DNA of 64,000 bases from an uncultured Collinsella sp. GTDB taxonomy: Bacteria > Actinomycetota > Coriobacteriia > Coriobacteriales > Coriobacteriaceae. The notes under the pieces are model-generated. The model searched no databases. It saw nothing but the letters and a program-made list of their open reading frames with translations, and was not told the DNA's origin. Numbering within the stretch: position 1 is the stretch's first letter; each line of letters opens with the position of its first letter. The stretch covers positions 1 to 64,000 of the forward strand of contig UQMM01000008.1 of NCBI GenBank assembly GCA_900542165.1, given 5' to 3'. This document shows, one piece after another, positions 60,581 to 64,000 of the stretch. Made by a program: the position numbers and the translations under genes.

Positions 60581-61954
60581 ATGGATACATCTGAGTACTT
60601 GTCTATGGGTGATGCTGCCCACCTGTTGGGCGTTACGAAAGCCCGCATATCTCAACTTGCCGCATCGGGAACGCTCGCGTGCGATATTGTGGGCGGACGG
60701 AAGATGGTTGAGTATGATTCTGCGGTTGCTTATCAAAAGGTCCGCAAACGAGGGCGCCGTCCTGCAGCCGATGTGGGACGCAAGTTTACGCTGATGTCGG
60801 CCGACCATGAGGTCGCGCATGTCTCATTTGATCCGACGCGCGAGTTTCCCTTCGAAATCGCCGAGGTCCTCGATGCGCAACGAATGCCGTTAGGCACGTG
60901 CTCGAGCTCTTCTCCTACAGTGAATAAACGGGAGCTCAACGTGTGGTGGAGCCATCGGTCGGTGCCTGACGTCCGTCCCGGACTCGTCTCGCGCTATCGT
61001 GAACTGGGAATTGCCAGTGGTATCGAGGTTCCGGTTCGGTGCCTGGGTCTCTCGCTTTCGGATTGCTATTGGCTGCGGCCGGCAGAATGCGATGAGCTCG
61101 AATGGCAAAACATCAATTACTTTGAGAACGAATTTGAGCGATCGGCGCCCGAAGAGCGTTCGGGTTGGCTGGAAGGCATCGGTCTTAAAAATCCGGACAA
61201 CACGTCCGAGGGCGAGCTCCCTAAATCGTGGATGATCCGAAACGGCATTCGCGTTTTGGCTAAAGGTTGCGGGATGGACGATCAGCGTCCCTTTAACGAG
61301 GCGGTTGCAACGGCTCTACAGCGTCGCTTGCTGTCGGAGGGCGAGTTTGTTCCCTATACGGTTGAGCGGATGTTCAATGGCCCCGGGTGCCTGTGTGAGG
61401 ATTTTCTTGACGGCCGCGAGGAATACGTTCCGGCTGTTTACGTTAAGAACGCCCTTGGCGGCCAGCGAGGAGGCTCGACGTACGACCGGTACTGCCGCTT
61501 TCTTGGTAAGCATGGTGTCGATGAGGTCGCCGTGAGAAGGTCTATGTCGCAGATGATCGTTTGCGATGCTCTTTTGGCCAACAGCGACCGCCATTGGCGA
61601 AACTTTGGCATCATCCGCAATGTCGACACCCTGGAGATAAGGCCTGCTCCGCTGTTCGATAGCGGCAACTGCCTGTGGTACAACGTACCAACTGCCGTGC
61701 TCGCAGCTGGGGAGTTTGGGTTTTCCGCTAAGCCGTTTGGGCCCGACCCTTCCGTCCAGCTGGCGCTTGCGGACTCACTCGATTGGTTCGATTCATCACG
61801 ACTCAACGGATTTGTTGATGAGGCGATCGAGATTCTTTCGCAGAGCGAATGGGCGACGGCGGAGGGTCGACTCGAGGCCATTCGTCGCGGCCTCGAGCGT
61901 CGCGTAATCGAGGTTGGTGCCGCTGTTGAGGTACTTCGACACGTGCAGCGATAA
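60581..61954 (+). CDS. HTH-HipA-like kinase fusion protein
   Basis: A 457-residue protein. Residues about 1-65 have an excisionase/MerR-type helix-turn-helix (YLSMGDAAHLLGVTKARISQLAASGTL). The C-terminal half has HipA-type kinase motifs: ALLANSDRHWRNFGII near residue 330 (catalytic Asp, Asn) and APLFDSGNCLW near 356 (metal-binding Asp). HipA kinases phosphorylate tRNA synthetase partners; classical systems have a separate HipB antitoxin. Here the DNA-binding and kinase parts are one chain and no hipB-like gene is adjacent. ATG 60581 follows GAGGTG by about 10 bases; ATG 60572 is closer but less well placed. The stop is 8 bases from the convergent mnmA end. Confidence 0.75.
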   Translation: MDTSEYLSMGDAAHLLGVTKARISQLAASGTLACDIVGGRKMVEYDSAVAYQKVRKRGRRPAADVGRKFTLMSADHEVAHVSFDPTREFPFEIAEVLDAQRMPLGTCSSSSPTVNKRELNVWWSHRSVPDVRPGLVSRYRELGIASGIEVPVRCLGLSLSDCYWLRPAECDELEWQNINYFENEFERSAPEERSGWLEGIGLKNPDNTSEGELPKSWMIRNGIRVLAKGCGMDDQRPFNEAVATALQRRLLSEGEFVPYTVERMFNGPGCLCEDFLDGREEYVPAVYVKNALGGQRGGSTYDRYCRFLGKHGVDEVAVRRSMSQMIVCDALLANSDRHWRNFGIIRNVDTLEIRPAPLFDSGNCLWYNVPTAVLAAGEFGFSAKPFGPDPSVQLALADSLDWFDSSRLNGFVDEAIEILSQSEWATAEGRLEAIRRGLERRVIEVGAAVEVLRHVQR

Positions 61955-61962
61955 ACCCGCGG

Positions 61963-63063
61963 CTACTTAAGTGCGCCGGTCACGGTACCGCCGCCTAGGA
62001 CGATGTCGCCGCGATAGACTACAACGGCCTGGCCGGGGGCGATGGCTCGCTGTGGCTCGTCAAAAGTCAGCAGCATTTGCCCGTTGGCGCCACGTGTAAG
62101 GGTCGCTGCCTGGTCCTTTTGACGGTAGCGGTACTTGGCACCTACGCGAATGCCGCCGGCGTCGAGCTCCGCCTCCATGCGTGCGTCAGGGGCGCTCCAG
62201 ATCCAGTCGTTGGCCGTGAGCGCTGCGGCCGTCAGGTCCTCGGCCTCGCCCAGATGCACAATGTTGTTGGCGGCATCGACGCCCGTTACGTACACGGGAT
62301 GCGCCATCGCGACGCCCAGGCCCTTGCGCTGGCCGATGGTATAGCGCAACGCGCCGTTATGGCGCCCGACCACGCTGCCGTCGCGCCACACAATGTCGCC
62401 CGGTGCAGCGGGATGTCCGCAGCGGCGCTCGATATAGCCCGCGTAGTCGCCGTCCGCGATAAAGCAGATATCCTCGCTCTCGGCCTTCTTGGCGTTGGCA
62501 AAGCCCTGCTCGGCGGCAATGCGGCGCACGTCGCGCTCTTTGTCCAGCCCAGCCAGCGGAAAGATCGTGCGTGCCAGGCGCTCTTGCGTGAGCGAATACA
62601 AAAAGTAACTCTGGTCCTTTTTGGGGTCCTCGCCGCGATGCAACCGCCAGGTGCCGTCGGGCGCCTGGCTCGTCTTTGCATAGTGGCCCGTGGCGATGTA
62701 GTCGCAGCCCATATCGAGTGCCGCATCGAGCAGCGCGCCAAACTTAATATGGCGGTTGCAGATGATGCACGGGTTGGGCGTCAGTCCCTCCTGATAGGCA
62801 GTCACGAAGCGCTCGATAACGTTGCGGTCGAAGGTTTGCTGCAGGTCGAGCACGTGGTGGGGTATCCCCAGGCGCTCGGCGACGGCCTTTGCATCGGCGA
62901 TGTCGCGGTCGACTTTGCTCATGCCCGTGGCGGGGTCGGGCACGGGGCAGGTGAGGCGCATGGTAGCACCGACGCATTCGTAGCCCTGGCGCTTGAGCAG
63001 GTACGCGGTCACGCTGGAATCGACGCCGCCGCTCATGGCGACGAGCACGCGCTTGTTGTGCAT
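61963..63063 (-). CDS. mnmA: tRNA-specific 2-thiouridylase MnmA
   Basis: A 366-residue enzyme that makes 2-thiouridine at position 34 of tRNA-Lys, -Glu and -Gln. The PP-loop ATP site AMSGGVDSSVTAYLL is at residues about 9-23, the first catalytic Cys in NPCIICNRHIKFG near 105, GCDYIATGHYAK near 128, and the second Cys in SEDICFIADGDY near 203. AAGGAG lies 9 bases before ATG 63063. A hairpin with T tract and a -10 box are upstream. It is downstream of cysK on the minus strand, and both deal with sulfur. Confidence 0.95.
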   Translation of the reverse strand: MHNKRVLVAMSGGVDSSVTAYLLKRQGYECVGATMRLTCPVPDPATGMSKVDRDIADAKAVAERLGIPHHVLDLQQTFDRNVIERFVTAYQEGLTPNPCIICNRHIKFGALLDAALDMGCDYIATGHYAKTSQAPDGTWRLHRGEDPKKDQSYFLYSLTQERLARTIFPLAGLDKERDVRRIAAEQGFANAKKAESEDICFIADGDYAGYIERRCGHPAAPGDIVWRDGSVVGRHNGALRYTIGQRKGLGVAMAHPVYVTGVDAANNIVHLGEAEDLTAAALTANDWIWSAPDARMEAELDAGGIRVGAKYRYRQKDQAATLTRGANGQMLLTFDEPQRAIAPGQAVVVYRGDIVLGGGTVTGALK

Positions 63064-63093
63064 GGGGAGGTTCTCCTTGGTGGCATGTGGCCA

Positions 63094-63141
63094 AAAAAGA
63101 AAAGCGGCGCGGGAGGCTGGTTCCGCGCCGCAGACATTGTA
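63094..63141 (-). promoter_or_regulatory. mnmA -10 box followed directly by a terminator-like hairpin
   Basis: TACAAT (minus strand, 63141-63136) is a good -10. On the same strand GCGGCGCGG pairs with CCGCGCCGC, followed by TTTTCTTTTTT, ending about 31 bases before the mnmA ATG. The hairpin serves as a terminator for cysK; because the -10 lies upstream of it, an mnmA message would also begin at its base. Confidence 0.6.
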
Positions 63142-63242
63142 GCAAGTTCGGACGACTCGTGGGGCGCCCTGATGGGATGGGCTCAGACTGCCGGGAGAGA
63201 GGAGACCGGTTCGTCCTGGGCTCAACCTATGGGCGACAGGCC

Positions 63243-64000
63243 CTAGTCCTGGAAGAGTGCCGTGGACAGGTAGCGCTCACCGGTATCGGCGAGCAGGGCC
63301 ACGATGGTCTTGCCCTCGTTCTCGGGGCGCTTGGCCAGCTGCAGTGCGGCCCACACGGCGGCGCCGGACGAAATGCCCACGAGCACGCCCTCCTTGTGGC
63401 CCACGGCGCGGCCGGTCGCAAAGGCGTCGTCGTTCTCGACGGGGATGATTTCGTCATAGATCTGGGTGTCGAGGACGTCGGGCACAAAGCCTGCGCCGAT
63501 GCCCTGGATCTTGTGCGGGCCGGCCTGGCCCTTAGAGAGCACCGGGGAGGTGGCGGGCTCAACGGCGACGACCTTAATCTCGGGGTTCTGCTCCTTGAGG
63601 AACTCGCCCACGCCGGTCACGGTGCCGCCGGTGCCAACGCCGGCGACGAAGATGTCGACCTTGCCGTCGGTGTCATCCCAGATCTCGGGGCCGGTCGTGG
63701 CCTTGTGGATGGCGGGGTTGGCGGGGTTTACAAACTGGCCGGCGATAATGCTGTTGGGTGTCTCCTTCTGCAGTTCCTCGGCCTTGGCGATGGCGCCCTT
63801 CATGCCCTTGGAGCCGTCGGTGAGCACGAGCTGTGCGCCGTATGCCTGCATAAGTTTGCGGCGCTCGACGGACATGGTCTCGGGCATGGTGATGATCACC
63901 TTGTAGCCGCGAGCCGCCGCCACCGAGGCGATGCCGACGCCGGTGTTGCCACTCGTGGGCTCGATGATGGTGTAGTCGCCGCCGCGCACGAGCTTGCCGG
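63243..64000 (-). CDS. cysK: Cysteine synthase A, 3' part (runs off the window)
   Basis: The last 252 codons of O-acetylserine sulfhydrylase; the start lies beyond the right edge. EPTSGNTGVGIA is the substrate-binding loop, GVGTGGTVTGVG the PLP-phosphate loop, and LVGISSGAA the pyridine-nitrogen Ser. The Lys that binds PLP lies upstream and is not visible. It joins sulfide to O-acetylserine to make cysteine, the source of sulfur for mnmA-type thiolation. A terminator follows the stop, between it and mnmA. Confidence 0.95.
   Translation of the reverse strand, partial: GKLVRGGDYTIIEPTSGNTGVGIASVAAARGYKVIITMPETMSVERRKLMQAYGAQLVLTDGSKGMKGAIAKAEELQKETPNSIIAGQFVNPANPAIHKATTGPEIWDDTDGKVDIFVAGVGTGGTVTGVGEFLKEQNPEIKVVAVEPATSPVLSKGQAGPHKIQGIGAGFVPDVLDTQIYDEIIPVENDDAFATGRAVGHKEGVLVGISSGAAVWAALQLAKRPENEGKTIVALLADTGERYLSTALFQD

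Overview
The window looks like chromosomal DNA of a Gram-positive, GC-rich anaerobe of the Coriobacteriia, most likely Collinsella or a close relative. This is inferred from high-GC coding sequence, strong GGAGG-type ribosome binding sites, split transketolase, [FeFe]-hydrogenase, rubredoxin and CsoR/CopZ/CopA genes and the absence of respiratory genes; no database search was possible. Complete genes lie close together on both strands. In my count of 50 stop codons, TAG (28) and TAA (18) dominate and TGA (4) is rare.

Layout. 1-18.7 kb: a small secreted protein, rpmE with an unusual tail, secA-prfB, a YitT-type membrane protein, split transketolase, ftsE-ftsX, rnr, an orphan serine recombinase, a VanZ-like protein, an ArsC/Spx-like protein, two tRNA genes (Gln, Glu), a TPR protein-smpB pair, and flavin reductase plus rubredoxin. 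18.8-30.8 kb: mntH and gpmA (minus strand), gltB-gltD, an unrecognised protein, an amidohydrolase and a zinc-ribbon membrane protein. 30.9-34.1 kb: copper operon copA-copZ-csoR with a CsoR-type operator. 34.4-37.7 kb: an FHA protein and a membrane Ser/Thr kinase with a DUF6273-like sensor end. 38-40.5 kb: DEAD-box helicase with a very long Arg/Gly tail. 41-48.3 kb: a flavodoxin/ferredoxin protein, then a hydrogenase cluster (NuoF-like/GltD-like flavoprotein, [FeFe]-hydrogenase, substrate-binding lipoprotein, and a fused permease-ATPase). 48.4-49.7 kb: orphan RelB/DinJ-like antitoxin and CPBP protease. 49.7-53.7 kb: beta-glucoside cluster (AraC regulator, GH1 phospho-glucosidase, PTS IIBC). 53.8-64 kb: YgiQ radical SAM protein, DUF1275 protein, an AT-rich island, iron alcohol dehydrogenase, M42 peptidase, a one-piece HTH-HipA-like kinase, mnmA, and the 3' part of cysK.

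The most striking non-coding content is a dense set of intergenic palindromes in several families: two 121-123 bp hairpins with a shared core and outer stems that differ in sequence but stay perfectly self-complementary; seven copies of an element that is exactly 57 bp every time, three of them in an array of about 80 bp period; two copies of a 67-bp element; and many GTCCCC/GGGGAC-bearing hairpins reminiscent of REP sequences. A second notable point is that release factor 2 carries Ser-Pro-Thr where the family has Ser-Pro-Phe for stop codon reading, in a window where TGA is scarce.
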